Part shown: piece by piece, positions 26,736-35,085 of the stretch
Layout of the letters: the number at the start of each line of letters is the position of its first letter
How positions within the stretch are numbered: position 1 is the stretch's first letter
From: JBPEWY01 sp052032225
Lineage (GTDB): Bacteria > Bacteroidota > Bacteroidia > Flavobacteriales > Flavobacteriaceae
Length of the DNA stretch: 41,417 bases
Assembly: GCA_052032225.1 (NCBI GenBank)
Contig: JBPEWY010000053.1
Coordinates: 1-41,417, forward strand
Direction of reading: 5' to 3'
Notes under the pieces: generated by a model
Told to the model about the DNA's origin: nothing
The model's database searches: none
What the model saw: only the letters and a program-made list of their open reading frames with translations
Translations under genes and position numbers: made by a program

Positions 26736-27871
26736 TACAATAAGCCTTTGGTTGTTGGTAGAATTAATTTGTTGGGGTCTTGCTTTACAGCCATTTTTAT
26801 AGCCTTAGCAAATGCTTTAAAAATGGCTTCTATTTTGTGGTGCTCGTTTGTGCCTTCTGCTTTAATGTTAATGTTTGCTTTAGCAGCATCTGAAAACGAT
26901 TTAAAAAAATGCATAAACATTTCGGTTGGCATTTTACCAATCATTTCTCGTTTAAAATCTGCTTCCCAAACTAACCAATTTCTACCTCCAAAATCTATTG
27001 CAACTTGGGCCAGACAATCGTCCATAGGCAAGCAAAATCCATATCGTTCTATTCCTTTTTTACTTCCTAAAGCAGCAGATATTGCTTCGCCAAGAGCTAT
27101 AGCAGTATCTTCTATTGTGTGGTGTTCATCAACATGTAAATCTCCAATAACTTTTATGGTTAAATCAATTTGTCCGTGTTTGGCAATTTGCGCTAACATG
27201 TGATCAAAAAAGCCAATTCCGGTATCAATATTGCTATTTCCGTTACCATCTAAATTTACCGAAATTGTAATATTGGTTTCATTAGTTTTTCTGGTGATGG
27301 TTGCTGTTCTGTTCTTGTATTTTAAAAAGTTATATATAGCCTTCCAACTTTGTGTTTCTAAAGCTATACAGGAACTTAATTCTTGCTTTGAGGCCGAAAT
27401 TTCTTGTGTGCCTAATGCTGTATTATTATTTACGAATATAGCTTTAGCCCCTAAATTTTTAGCTAATTCAACATCGGTAAGTCTGTCTCCTATTACATAC
27501 GATTCTTGTAAATTATATGCTCCATCAAAGTATTTGGTTAGCATACCTGTGTTTGGCTTTCTGGTAGGTTTGTTCTCGTGGGGAAAACTATTGTCTATAC
27601 ATATGTCAGAAAAAATAACATCTTCGTTTTTAAAAGTTGTGATTATAAAATTTTGCACTGGCCAAAATGTATTTTCCGGGAAAGAAACTGTTCCTAAACC
27701 ATCTTGATTGGTAACCATTACCAGCTCAAAATCTAATTCTCTGGCAATTTTACCTAAGTAGGTAATACTTCCCGGGTAAAATTCTAATTTCTGAAAACTG
27801 TCTATTTGCTCATCTTTAGGCTCTTTAATTAAAGTGCCGTCTCTGTCTATAAATAATACCTTTTTTGCCAT
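26735..27871 (-). CDS. hisB: Bifunctional histidinol-phosphatase / imidazole glycerol-phosphate dehydratase HisB
   Basis: A 378-residue fusion. The N-terminal HAD phosphatase (about 1-165) has the nucleophile pair Asp9 and Asp11 (FIDRDGT), the Thr/Asn motif MVTNQDG and the late acidic motif YVIGDRLTDVELA. The C-terminal dehydratase (about 188-378) has the manganese-binding HHTIEDTA and a matching DEHH segment, and ends in KLILPTTKGLL. The same domain order as enterobacterial HisB supplies steps six and eight of the pathway. TAATG overlaps link it to hisC before and hisH after. Confidence 0.97.
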   Translation of the reverse strand: MAKKVLFIDRDGTLIKEPKDEQIDSFQKLEFYPGSITYLGKIARELDFELVMVTNQDGLGTVSFPENTFWPVQNFIITTFKNEDVIFSDICIDNSFPHENKPTRKPNTGMLTKYFDGAYNLQESYVIGDRLTDVELAKNLGAKAIFVNNNTALGTQEISASKQELSSCIALETQSWKAIYNFLKYKNRTATITRKTNETNITISVNLDGNGNSNIDTGIGFFDHMLAQIAKHGQIDLTIKVIGDLHVDEHHTIEDTAIALGEAISAALGSKKGIERYGFCLPMDDCLAQVAIDFGGRNWLVWEADFKREMIGKMPTEMFMHFFKSFSDAAKANINIKAEGTNEHHKIEAIFKAFAKAIKMAVKQDPNKLILPTTKGLL

Positions 27872-28911
27872 TATTGTAATTTTTTTAATGTTGTGAGTAA
27901 GCGTTTATTTTCTTCTGGAGTTCCAATTGTTATTCTTAAACAATTATCACAATTTACCTCATTACTTCTGTTTCTAACAACAATGTTTTGTTGTATAAGT
28001 TGCTGGTATCTTTTTTTAGCATTATCTACTTTAACTAACAAAAAATTAGCTTGAGACGGATATACTTTTTCTATGAAAGAAATTGTATTTAATGCCTTGC
28101 CAAGCCAAGACCTTTCTGTTTTAATAATCTTGATTTGTTGTGTGATAGCTGTACTATTTTGAAGCTGTTTTAGTGCAAAATTTTGAGTTAGCGTATTAAT
28201 ATTATACGGAGGTTTAATTTTATTTAAAACAGCTATAATTTGGTTTGACGCATAACAAACTCCTAGCCTTATACCTGCCATGCCATGGGCTTTAGATAAC
28301 GTTTGTATTACAACTAGATTTGGGTATTTATTAATAAAACCTATAAGGCTTTCATTTTCAGAAAAGTCTATATAAGCCTCATCAATAACAACAATACCAT
28401 TAAAATTAGAAATTAGATTAAGAATGGTATCTGTTTTAAAACTATTACCGGTAGGATTGTTGGGAGAGCACAGAAACAGTATTTTAGAGTTTTGTGAGTT
28501 ATCTAAAATTGCTTTTACATTGGGTTCAAAATTATTTGTAAGTGGTATTTTAGTAACAAACACACTATTAATATTTGCTAACACACCATACATTCCATAC
28601 GTTGGGGGTAGTATAATTATTTTATCTTTATTGGGCTCACAAAAAGCTCTAATAAGCAAGTCTAAAACTTCATCACTACCATTTCCTAACAATATATTTT
28701 CTGTACTAACACCTTTAGTTTTTGCTAAGTAACTTTTAAGTTTTGTTTGTTGAGGGTCCGGATACCTGTTTACGCCGTTGTTAAACGGGTTTTCGTTAGC
28801 ATCTACAAAAATTAAATTGCTTTGTTTGCCCGATTTATATTCGTCTCTGGCTGATGAATAAGGCTCTAAAAGCGCTATGTTTTTTCGTATGAGATTTGTT
28901 ATGTTAACCAT
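27871..28911 (-). CDS. hisC: Histidinol-phosphate aminotransferase HisC
   Basis: A 346-residue PLP enzyme of fold type I that converts imidazole acetol phosphate and glutamate to histidinol phosphate. The PLP lysine is Lys207 in LSKAHGMAGIRLG; other signatures are DANENPF, SPNNPTGN and VIDEAYIDF. The C-terminal Arg region (LRITIGTPEEN) binds substrate. The start overlaps the end of hisD by eight bases, and its stop shares a TAATG with hisB. Confidence 0.97.
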   Translation of the reverse strand: MVNITNLIRKNIALLEPYSSARDEYKSGKQSNLIFVDANENPFNNGVNRYPDPQQTKLKSYLAKTKGVSTENILLGNGSDEVLDLLIRAFCEPNKDKIIILPPTYGMYGVLANINSVFVTKIPLTNNFEPNVKAILDNSQNSKILFLCSPNNPTGNSFKTDTILNLISNFNGIVVIDEAYIDFSENESLIGFINKYPNLVVIQTLSKAHGMAGIRLGVCYASNQIIAVLNKIKPPYNINTLTQNFALKQLQNSTAITQQIKIIKTERSWLGKALNTISFIEKVYPSQANFLLVKVDNAKKRYQQLIQQNIVVRNRSNEVNCDNCLRITIGTPEENKRLLTTLKKLQ

Positions 28912-30193
28912 TTTTAAAAGTTTTTAATCTAATAGAAACTGCTCTTTTGTGAGCTTCTAAACCTTCTGCTGTTGCCATTGTAGTAATAGTTTCAGCTAAA
29001 GATTTTAATCCGTTTTTTGTTAATTTTTGAAAAGTAATGCTCTTTAAAAAGCTTTGTAGAGTAACACCTGAGTATGCTTTGCTAAAACCATTAGTTGGCA
29101 ATGTATGGTTTGTTCCTGATGCGTAATCTCCTGCACTTTCCGGACTAAAATTGCCAATAAATACAGAACCGGCATTATTTACATTGTCAACAAAAAAAGA
29201 AGTGTTTTTTGTTGCAATTATTAGGTGCTCCGGCCCGTAGAAATTTATTATTTGTAGTGCTTTGTTATTATCTTCTACACAAATAAACTTTGCGTTTTTT
29301 AAGGCTTCGTTAATTATAGGCTTTCTTGGCAAAAATTCAATCTGACTTTTAATTTCTATTATTACTTTATTAATAAAAGCCTTGTCTGTACTTAATAAAA
29401 CCACTTGGCTGTCGGTACCGTGCTCTGCTTGGCTTAACAAATCGGCTGCTACAAACGATGCCTTTGCAGAACTATCTGCCACAACCATTACTTCGCTTGG
29501 TCCTGCAGGCATATCAATGGCTACATTGTATTTTGTAGCTATCTGTTTTGCTACAGTAACAAATTGGTTTCCGGGGCCAAATATTTTGTAAACTTTGGGG
29601 ATAGATTCTGTACCAAAGGTTAAAGCACCAATTGCCTGAATACCACCAATTTTGTAAATAGATTTGATTCCGCATAAATCTGCAGCATACAAAATAGCCG
29701 GATTTATCGTACCTTCTTTATTTGGTGGTGTACAAAGTACAATTTCTTTACATCCGGCAATTTTAGCCGGTACAGCAAGCATAATTACCGACGAGAATAA
29801 AGGTGCAGAACCTCCGGGAATGTATAAACCAACACGCTCTATGGCTCTGTATTCTTGCCAGCAAGTTACACCGGGCATAGTGGTTACCTTTATTTTATCT
29901 GGTTTTTGTGCTTTATGAAACCTCTCAATATTTTTCTTTGCTTGTATAATAGCTTTTTTAAGGCTTCCGGGAACCTGCTTTTTAGCAATTTCTACCTCTT
30001 CTTGAGTAACTTTAAAGCTATTTAAGTTTACTCCATCAAAAAATAATGTATATTTTTTTACGGCTTCGTCTCCTTTAGTTTTAATCTCACTAAATACCTG
30101 ATTAACAGTGCTCTCTATATTTTTAAAATTTTGTGTAGGACGTTGTAATAGGGTTTCCCACGTTTCTATTGGCGGATTATTTATAATTTTCAT
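28904..30193 (-). CDS. hisD: Histidinol dehydrogenase HisD
   Basis: A 429-residue zinc enzyme that oxidises histidinol to histidine in two NAD-dependent steps. Signatures are VGLYIPGGSAPLFSSVIM, GPGNQFVTVAKQ, the AEHGTDSQ zinc-site segment with His258, and the catalytic Glu322-His323 in GPEHLI. Length is normal. It follows hisG by 21 bases and overlaps hisC by eight. Confidence 0.98.
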   Translation of the reverse strand: MKIINNPPIETWETLLQRPTQNFKNIESTVNQVFSEIKTKGDEAVKKYTLFFDGVNLNSFKVTQEEVEIAKKQVPGSLKKAIIQAKKNIERFHKAQKPDKIKVTTMPGVTCWQEYRAIERVGLYIPGGSAPLFSSVIMLAVPAKIAGCKEIVLCTPPNKEGTINPAILYAADLCGIKSIYKIGGIQAIGALTFGTESIPKVYKIFGPGNQFVTVAKQIATKYNVAIDMPAGPSEVMVVADSSAKASFVAADLLSQAEHGTDSQVVLLSTDKAFINKVIIEIKSQIEFLPRKPIINEALKNAKFICVEDNNKALQIINFYGPEHLIIATKNTSFFVDNVNNAGSVFIGNFSPESAGDYASGTNHTLPTNGFSKAYSGVTLQSFLKSITFQKLTKNGLKSLAETITTMATAEGLEAHKRAVSIRLKTFKNG

Positions 30194-30214
30194 TTTTAAC
30201 GATTAATTTTAATG

Positions 30215-31072
30215 TTACACAACCATTTTCTCTATGGGACAAACTAAAATACCTTGTGCGCCGGCAGCTTTGAGCTCATCTATTACTTCCCAAAACTGAT
30301 CTTTACTAATTACAGAGTGTACAGAACTCCATCCTTTTTCTGCTAATGGCAGTACAGTAGGGCTTTTCATTCCTGGAATAACTTTAATTATATCCTGAAG
30401 CTTTTCGTTAGGTGCATTTAGCAGTACATATCTAGATTGTCTGCCATTTAAAACAGACTTAATTCTGAATAATAGTTTAGTAAGAATTGAACTTGCCTCT
30501 TCGGAGATATTTGGTGAAACAGCAAGTACAGCTTCTGAAGTAAAAAGTACTTCTACCTCTTTTAAATTATTTTTAAATAACGTGCTGCCACTAGATACTA
30601 TGTCGCAAATTGCATCGGCTAACCCTATGTTAGGGGCTATTTCTACAGAGCCATTAATTAAGTGTATGCTTGCCTCTATGCTGTTTTCTTGCAAAAATTT
30701 TTTAACTGTGTTAGGATAGGAAGTTGCAATACGTTTTCCCTGTAAATAGTTAACCCCTTTGTATGTTACGTTTTTTGGGACTGCTATAGAAACTTTGCAT
30801 TTAGAGAACCCTAACTTTTGAGCAATTGTGATTTCGTTACCTTTTTCTATTAATAAATTTTCTCCGATGATAGCAACATCTACTACGCCACTTTTAAGGT
30901 ATTTAGGGATGTCTCCGTTACGTAAGTAAAACACTTCTAACGGAAAATTCCCTGATAGTGCTTTTAATTGGTCTTTCCCGTTGTCTATGGCAATACCACA
31001 ATCTTTAAGTAGTTTAAGTGAATCATCATGTAAACGTCCCGATTTCTGGATAGCTATTTTTAATTTACTCAT
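30215..31072 (-). CDS. hisG: ATP phosphoribosyltransferase HisG (long form)
   Basis: A 285-residue enzyme that joins ATP and PRPP in the first committed step. The start at 31072 (MSKLKIAIQKSGRL) is chosen because homologues begin here; an upstream in-frame Met at 31129 would add 19 atypical residues encoded by the attenuator's downstream region. The PRPP loop is DAICDIVSSGSTL. The ~75-residue C-terminal domain (SPTVLPLAEKGWSSVHSVI onward) marks the long form, which is feedback-inhibited by histidine and needs no HisZ. Expression is probably set by the attenuator at 31094-31253. Confidence 0.97.
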   Translation of the reverse strand: MSKLKIAIQKSGRLHDDSLKLLKDCGIAIDNGKDQLKALSGNFPLEVFYLRNGDIPKYLKSGVVDVAIIGENLLIEKGNEITIAQKLGFSKCKVSIAVPKNVTYKGVNYLQGKRIATSYPNTVKKFLQENSIEASIHLINGSVEIAPNIGLADAICDIVSSGSTLFKNNLKEVEVLFTSEAVLAVSPNISEEASSILTKLLFRIKSVLNGRQSRYVLLNAPNEKLQDIIKVIPGMKSPTVLPLAEKGWSSVHSVISKDQFWEVIDELKAAGAQGILVCPIEKMVV

Positions 31073-31093
31073 TATTAATTTTTGTTTTTTGAT

Positions 31094-31160
31094 GTTTGAG
31101 TAAATCAAGAATCGGGATAAATACAACAAGAAGTAAAAAACCCGCTTGATTTACTCAAAC
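31094..31160 (-). repeat. Inverted repeat competing with the his terminator hairpin
   Basis: GTTTGAGTAAATCAAG (31094-31109) is the perfect reverse complement of CTTGATTTACTCAAAC (31145-31160); beyond a 3-base bulge, CGGG (31113-31116) also pairs with CCCG (31141-31144), giving 20 pairs. The right-hand arm is the core of the terminator, so in read-through RNA this longer hairpin would replace it just before the hisG start. Confidence 0.8.
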
Positions 31161-31167
31161 GGGTTTT
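31135..31167 (-). terminator. his operon attenuator terminator
   Basis: Read on the minus strand, AAAACCCGTTTGA pairs with TCAAGCGGGTTTT (13 pairs, one G-U) around GTAAA, followed by a T-run. It lies between the leader peptide and hisG, so it ends transcription before the structural genes when histidine is plentiful. Confidence 0.88.
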
Positions 31168-31189
31168 GATTATATTTTAAAATATCAAA
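31165..31189 (-). promoter_or_regulatory. Candidate his antiterminator hairpin
   Basis: In the transcript TTTGATATTTT (31179-31189) can pair with AAAATATAATCAAA (31165-31178) with a 2-base bulge. It uses the same segment as the leader hairpin and overlaps the base of the terminator by three bases. It is AU-rich and the overlap is small, so its role as antiterminator is inference. Confidence 0.4.
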
Positions 31190-31243
31190 TACATCTTCAC
31201 CTCGCTTGAGTGCAAGTATGAAAATGATGATGATGTATTTGAT
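31184..31243 (-). promoter_or_regulatory. his leader 1:2 (pause) hairpin
   Basis: ATCAAATACATC in leader codons 4-7 pairs perfectly over 12 bases with GATGTATTTGAT just after the leader stop (plus-strand positions 31232-31243 and 31184-31195). A ribosome stalled at the His codons would cover the first arm and free the second. Confidence 0.75.
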
Positions 31244-31253
31244 TAAAAATCAT
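31197..31253 (-). CDS. hisL: his operon leader peptide
   Basis: An 18-residue frame, MIFNQIHHHHFHTCTQAR, from ATG 31253 to TGA 31197-31199. Five of six consecutive codons at positions 7-12 are His (CAT), the hallmark of a histidine leader. It begins about 14 bases after the predicted transcription start and is followed by alternative hairpins and a terminator before hisG. Scarcity of charged His-tRNA would stall the ribosome here and favour read-through. There is no obvious Shine-Dalgarno, as is common in Bacteroidota. Confidence 0.92.
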   Translation of the reverse strand: MIFNQIHHHHFHTCTQAR

Positions 31254-31273
31254 GTTTTTGTGTTTTGCGTTTA

Positions 31274-31306
31274 CAAATATAACGCATTGATTAATTAAAA
31301 AACAAA
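31274..31306 (-). promoter_or_regulatory. his operon promoter
   Basis: On the minus strand TTTG (31303-31306) is followed after 21 bases by TATATTTG (31274-31281), matching both the -33 and -7 Bacteroidota elements. Transcription would start near 31267. A dyad TGCGTT/AACGCA (31266-31271 and 31281-31286) brackets the -7 box and could be an operator. Confidence 0.75.
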
Positions 31307-31322
31307 TTTATTATTTAAATGC

Positions 31323-32138
31323 TTACTGGTTTCCTAAAATTATTGGTAACCCATCTTTACCGGAGCCAATAACTACAACTTTACTATTAGGAGATTCGGC
31401 TAATTTAATAGTTGCTTCTATTCCTTTGTCTTGTAAAATTTTATCTGTTAAAGATGCGCTTAAAATTCGGTTAGCATCTGCTTTACCTTGGGCCTCTATA
31501 CGTTGTCTTTCTGCTTCTTTTTTAGCTTTTTCTAAACGAAATTCATACTCTAACGCTTCTTGCTCTTGTTTTAATTTGCGTTCTATAGCCTCTTTTATAG
31601 TTGGTGGTAAAGTAACGTCTCTAACCAGTACCTCATTAAGCTGAATATATTGATCGTCTACAATACGCTTTGTTTCTTCAAATATTTCTGCCTGAATAGC
31701 ATCACGCTTTGTAGAGTATAATTGCTCTGGAGTGTAACGCCCAACTACGCTTCTGGCAGCACTTCTAATAGCCGGAAGCAGTACACGTTCTTTATATTGC
31801 TCACTTTTCTCTTTGTGTAATTTACCAAGCTCATTGTATTTTGGCTGGTACCAAGCAGAAGCATCAAGTTTAATATCTAATCCGTTAGAAGAAAGCACAT
31901 TCATTTGTTCAAAAATTTCTTGTTGCCTTACTTCGTAAATGTAAACTTTGTTCCAAGGGGCAACTAAATGAAACCCTTCTCCTAAAGGAGGCTCATCTGT
32001 TACTACACCACCACCGAATGTTCTGTATAGCACACCTGCTTCACCAGAACCAACTGTAATGGCAGATTTTGCAATTAAAATGATTAAAACTATTAGAATA
32101 AAAATTCCGGGGGCTAAAAATTTAGGTAATCGTTCCAT
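31323..32138 (-). CDS. Prohibitin/SPFH-domain membrane protein
   Basis: A 271-residue protein of the prohibitin family. One N-terminal membrane helix (about 10-26) is followed by the SPFH/PHB domain (about 27-195), with ITVGSGEAGVLYRTFGG and GFHLVAPWNKVYIYEVRQQE as signatures. A charged coiled coil (about 190-235, rich in Lys/Glu/Gln/Arg) follows, then a short Gly-rich end. Such proteins form membrane rings that organise lipids or guard proteases. It lies 19 bases after the VWA gene on the same strand. Its stop is 17 bases from the his -33 element, so read-through would enter the his leader. Confidence 0.92.
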   Translation of the reverse strand: MERLPKFLAPGIFILIVLIILIAKSAITVGSGEAGVLYRTFGGGVVTDEPPLGEGFHLVAPWNKVYIYEVRQQEIFEQMNVLSSNGLDIKLDASAWYQPKYNELGKLHKEKSEQYKERVLLPAIRSAARSVVGRYTPEQLYSTKRDAIQAEIFEETKRIVDDQYIQLNEVLVRDVTLPPTIKEAIERKLKQEQEALEYEFRLEKAKKEAERQRIEAQGKADANRILSASLTDKILQDKGIEATIKLAESPNSKVVVIGSGKDGLPIILGNQ

Positions 32139-32157
32139 GAATGTTATAATTATTTAG

Positions 32158-34191
32158 TTAAATAAGTCCGTGATATTTTCTTAAAAACCACTCTACAGCG
32201 AGTGTTATAGCGATAAAATATAGTAAATACTCCCACTGTATTAAAGATACTGTTTTTTTTGTGCTTTTAAGTACCGGAGTAAATTGTGGTTGTGCTGTTA
32301 AATGCTGTAATAAACTATCTATTGAATTCGGATAAAAAACGTTGCCGGATGTATTTACAGCCAATGCCAGTAATTTAGTATTGTTTGCATTTAAAAACTG
32401 TTGCTCTACTTTAAAATCTAACACAGAAAAAGCACCTGATGCCGATACATTTTTAGCTGCATTCGTAACGGTAAAGTTATATGTGCCCGGGCTTAAGCCC
32501 GATACATCTACCTTATACGAATTGTTTTGAAGTAAAAGTGGGTATTGTGTGCTCTTTTTTGTTTCTGAATTTATAAGTGTTATTTGAAGTTTAGCGTTTT
32601 TATCAAAAACATAATTTGCATCAAAGTACGAGGCAGAAATTGCTATTGGGGCATTTTCGTAGTAAAAAGGCTCATAATTAAGACTTAACCTGCTTTTTTG
32701 TTGTGTAGATGAAGCGTATTGAATGAGTTTTCCAAAAAAGACATCAAAATCTTCAAAAGAATTAGTTTCTAAAAAAGTTTGCATACGCCATTTCCAGATA
32801 TGCTCTCCAAAAAGAGCTATGTTTTTTGTGCTTTCATCTCCAAAAAGAGTTAATAGAGGTTCTTGTAAAGTCACATTTTTTACCTTTTTAAAAAATATCG
32901 GCTGTATCTGACTGTAAAACTCAATACTTCCCATAGAATCTTCTAAAGGAGGATAACCTTGAGCCGTAAAATCATTCAATATAAAGGCAGAAAAAAGGTT
33001 GTTTATAGATGGCTCGTATTCTTCGGTTTGAAACGTATTTTTTTTAGTAAAATAATCTTGAATAGTATTTAAAAATTGCCAGTTTGTTTGAGAGCCGGTT
33101 ATAACAAAGTAGTTTTTATTTAAGGTTTTTAACTCATTAAAAACTGTGTTAAAACGCGCTGTAGGCTGGTATAAAATTACTAATTGATAGTTGCTAAGAG
33201 ACTCTGATATTTCAGCAGTTTTTTTAATAGTTACTTCACGTTGCTTGTTGCTTTCTATTGCTTTTTTTAAGGCAGATAAATCCGGATGAATAATATCACT
33301 AACGATCAGAATATTAGATTTCTCGTTAATTACTTCTACAGCAAACTGTTTGGTGTTATTTATAGTGTTTTTTTCATTAGGCAGCGCTTGCAAATTAACA
33401 GTGTAGGTTTTAACTCCAACACTTTTAGCATCTAAAAAAGTTTTAACTACAGAAGTGTTTTCTTGCTCGTTAAATGAAAGTTGCTTAGAGAATAACGTGG
33501 TATTGCCTTGAGAAACGGTAAGTTTTGTAGTAACCGGATTTTTGCCGGTATAATTAATAAAAATTTCTACGGGAAACTTATTATCTAAAAAAGCATATTT
33601 ATTAACGTTAAGCTGGTTAATAGCAAGATCTAAATACGGCAAAGTGTCGCCTATAACAACCGGATACACAGGTAAGTTTTTAGAAAGTGATATGTATTGA
33701 TAATCTGCTCCAAAAGTCTGGTTTCCGTCTGTTAGTAAAATTATTGGCGAAGGTGTTTTAGCATAAATATTATCTAAGCTTTTTAAGGTTTTTGTAATAT
33801 TTGTTTGCGGTTGTGTGAATGTAAGGCTATCTAAACTCTCTAGGTTTGTACCAAAGCCATACGTAGTTATTGTAAATGTTTTATTAAGCTCTTGATTGTT
33901 TTTTATTTTAGATACAATAGTATTTACTAAGGTATGGTTGTTGGCATACTTTATAGAAGAAGAATTGTCTGCAACAATTAAAAGATTTGGTTTTTGAGTA
34001 TATGTGCTTACTTGCTCTATAGTAGGGTTTATAAGTAAAATTAAAACAGCAAAAACGCTAAAAAAACGAAGCAAGGTAAAAAGCACGCCTAATTTTGGCG
34101 TGCTTTTAATATGCTTTTTATATTGGTAAACAGCTATAATAAGCGATAAGATAGCTGCTAAAACAATAAAAAGTATTGTTTGAATAGACAA
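32158..34191 (-). CDS. VWA-domain membrane protein of unknown function
   Basis: A 677-residue protein with two N-terminal membrane helices (about 4-23 and 36-55) and one near the C-terminus (about 652-669). A von Willebrand A-like domain follows helix 2: the metal site DNSSS (DxSxS) is in LLIVADNSSSIKYA, and ILLTDGNQTFG carries the later Thr/Asp motif. The rest is exported, with beta-rich segments (for example NFTVTNAAKNVSASGAFSVLDF). It recalls Bacteroidota BatA-like VWA proteins but lacks a known partner set here. Neighbours on the same strand are fabG (38 bases upstream) and the prohibitin gene (19 bases downstream). A terminator-like hairpin lies in codons ~28-38. Confidence 0.85.
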   Translation of the reverse strand: MSIQTILFIVLAAILSLIIAVYQYKKHIKSTPKLGVLFTLLRFFSVFAVLILLINPTIEQVSTYTQKPNLLIVADNSSSIKYANNHTLVNTIVSKIKNNQELNKTFTITTYGFGTNLESLDSLTFTQPQTNITKTLKSLDNIYAKTPSPIILLTDGNQTFGADYQYISLSKNLPVYPVVIGDTLPYLDLAINQLNVNKYAFLDNKFPVEIFINYTGKNPVTTKLTVSQGNTTLFSKQLSFNEQENTSVVKTFLDAKSVGVKTYTVNLQALPNEKNTINNTKQFAVEVINEKSNILIVSDIIHPDLSALKKAIESNKQREVTIKKTAEISESLSNYQLVILYQPTARFNTVFNELKTLNKNYFVITGSQTNWQFLNTIQDYFTKKNTFQTEEYEPSINNLFSAFILNDFTAQGYPPLEDSMGSIEFYSQIQPIFFKKVKNVTLQEPLLTLFGDESTKNIALFGEHIWKWRMQTFLETNSFEDFDVFFGKLIQYASSTQQKSRLSLNYEPFYYENAPIAISASYFDANYVFDKNAKLQITLINSETKKSTQYPLLLQNNSYKVDVSGLSPGTYNFTVTNAAKNVSASGAFSVLDFKVEQQFLNANNTKLLALAVNTSGNVFYPNSIDSLLQHLTAQPQFTPVLKSTKKTVSLIQWEYLLYFIAITLAVEWFLRKYHGLI
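34078..34107 (-). terminator. Terminator-like hairpin inside the start of the VWA gene
   Basis: On the minus strand AAAAGCACGCC pairs perfectly with GGCGTGCTTTT (11 pairs; plus-strand 34097-34107 with 34079-34089) around a 7-base loop, followed by one more T. It lies about 85-113 bases inside the coding sequence. Ribosomes would normally disrupt it; untranslated transcripts might end here. Confidence 0.5.
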
Positions 34192-34229
34192 AATTATTTT
34201 GGTTTAATTAATACATATAAATTTAGCGC

Positions 34230-34976
34230 TTACGTAAGCATACCGCCATCTACATGTAAAGTTTGTCCTGTAATATAATCGCTCATATCGCTTGCCAAAA
34301 ACACACAGGCATTAGCAATATCCTCTGGAGTACCACCACGTTTTAGTGGTATTGCAGCGCGCCATCCTTTAACAGTCTCTTCGTCTAATTTAGCGGTCAT
34401 CTCAGTTTCAATAAATCCTGGTGCAATAACATTACAACGAATATTTCTTGATCCTAACTCTAAAGCAACCGATTTAGAAAAACCAATAATACCCGCTTTA
34501 GATGCTGCATAGTTAGTTTGCCCAGCATTACCCTTTACGCCAACAACAGAGCTCATATTAATTATAGATCCTTTGCGTTGCTTTAGCATTGTGCGTTGCA
34601 CAGCTTTTGTCATGTTAAAAACAGACTTTAGGTTTACCTCAATAACCTTATCAAAATCTTCTTCAGTCATTCGCATTAAAAGGTTATCTTTAGTAATTCC
34701 GGCGTTATTTACTAAAACATCTATACTACCAAATTCTTTTAATACATTGTCTGCAAGTTCTTGAGCTTGTTGAAAGCTTGCTGCATCACTTTTATAAGCT
34801 TTTGCTTTAACTCCTAACCCACTAAGCTCATCTTCTAATGCTTTAGCAGCTTCTTCAGAAGAGCTGTATGTAAATGCTACATTAGCACCATGTTGAGCAA
34901 AAACCTGAGCAATACCTTTACCAATTCCTCTACTTGCTCCAGTTATTATGGCTGTTTTTCCTTGTAATAATTTCAT
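34230..34976 (-). CDS. fabG: 3-oxoacyl-[acyl-carrier-protein] reductase FabG
   Basis: A 248-residue short-chain dehydrogenase that reduces 3-oxoacyl-ACP with NADPH in fatty acid elongation. The cofactor motif is GASRGIGKGIA (13-23), NNAG is at 90-93, and the catalytic triad is Ser143, Tyr156 and Lys160. The end ITGQTLHVDGGM is typical of FabG. Length is normal. A promoter element lies 39 bases upstream; VWA and prohibitin genes follow on the same strand and may be cotranscribed. Confidence 0.96.
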   Translation of the reverse strand: MKLLQGKTAIITGASRGIGKGIAQVFAQHGANVAFTYSSSEEAAKALEDELSGLGVKAKAYKSDAASFQQAQELADNVLKEFGSIDVLVNNAGITKDNLLMRMTEEDFDKVIEVNLKSVFNMTKAVQRTMLKQRKGSIINMSSVVGVKGNAGQTNYAASKAGIIGFSKSVALELGSRNIRCNVIAPGFIETEMTAKLDEETVKGWRAAIPLKRGGTPEDIANACVFLASDMSDYITGQTLHVDGGMLT

Positions 34977-35014
34977 AATAAACTATGTTGATTTTTTTGT
35001 TGATTAGCTAAAAC

Positions 35015-35022
35015 CAAAGATA
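35015..35022 (-). promoter_or_regulatory. -7 promoter element of fabG (TATCTTTG)
   Basis: On the minus strand TATCTTTG matches TAnnTTTG. A TTTG lies 23 bases upstream (35046-35049), slightly farther than usual. Transcription would start near 35010, ahead of the fabG ATG at 34976. Confidence 0.55.
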
Positions 35023-35085
35023 AACTATTTGTTGAACCCTTAAAACAAATTTAAAGGTTGTAAAAGTTATAGTTTTATTAAAATT

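Noticed and set aside
26748..27707. Long plus-strand frames opposite hisB
   Set aside because: hisB is unmistakable on the other strand; these frames are antisense shadows with unnatural composition.
31073..31129. Upstream extension of hisG by 19 residues
   Set aside because: The added residues do not resemble any HisG N-terminus and are encoded by the regulatory inverted-repeat arm; MSKLKIAIQKSG is the normal start.
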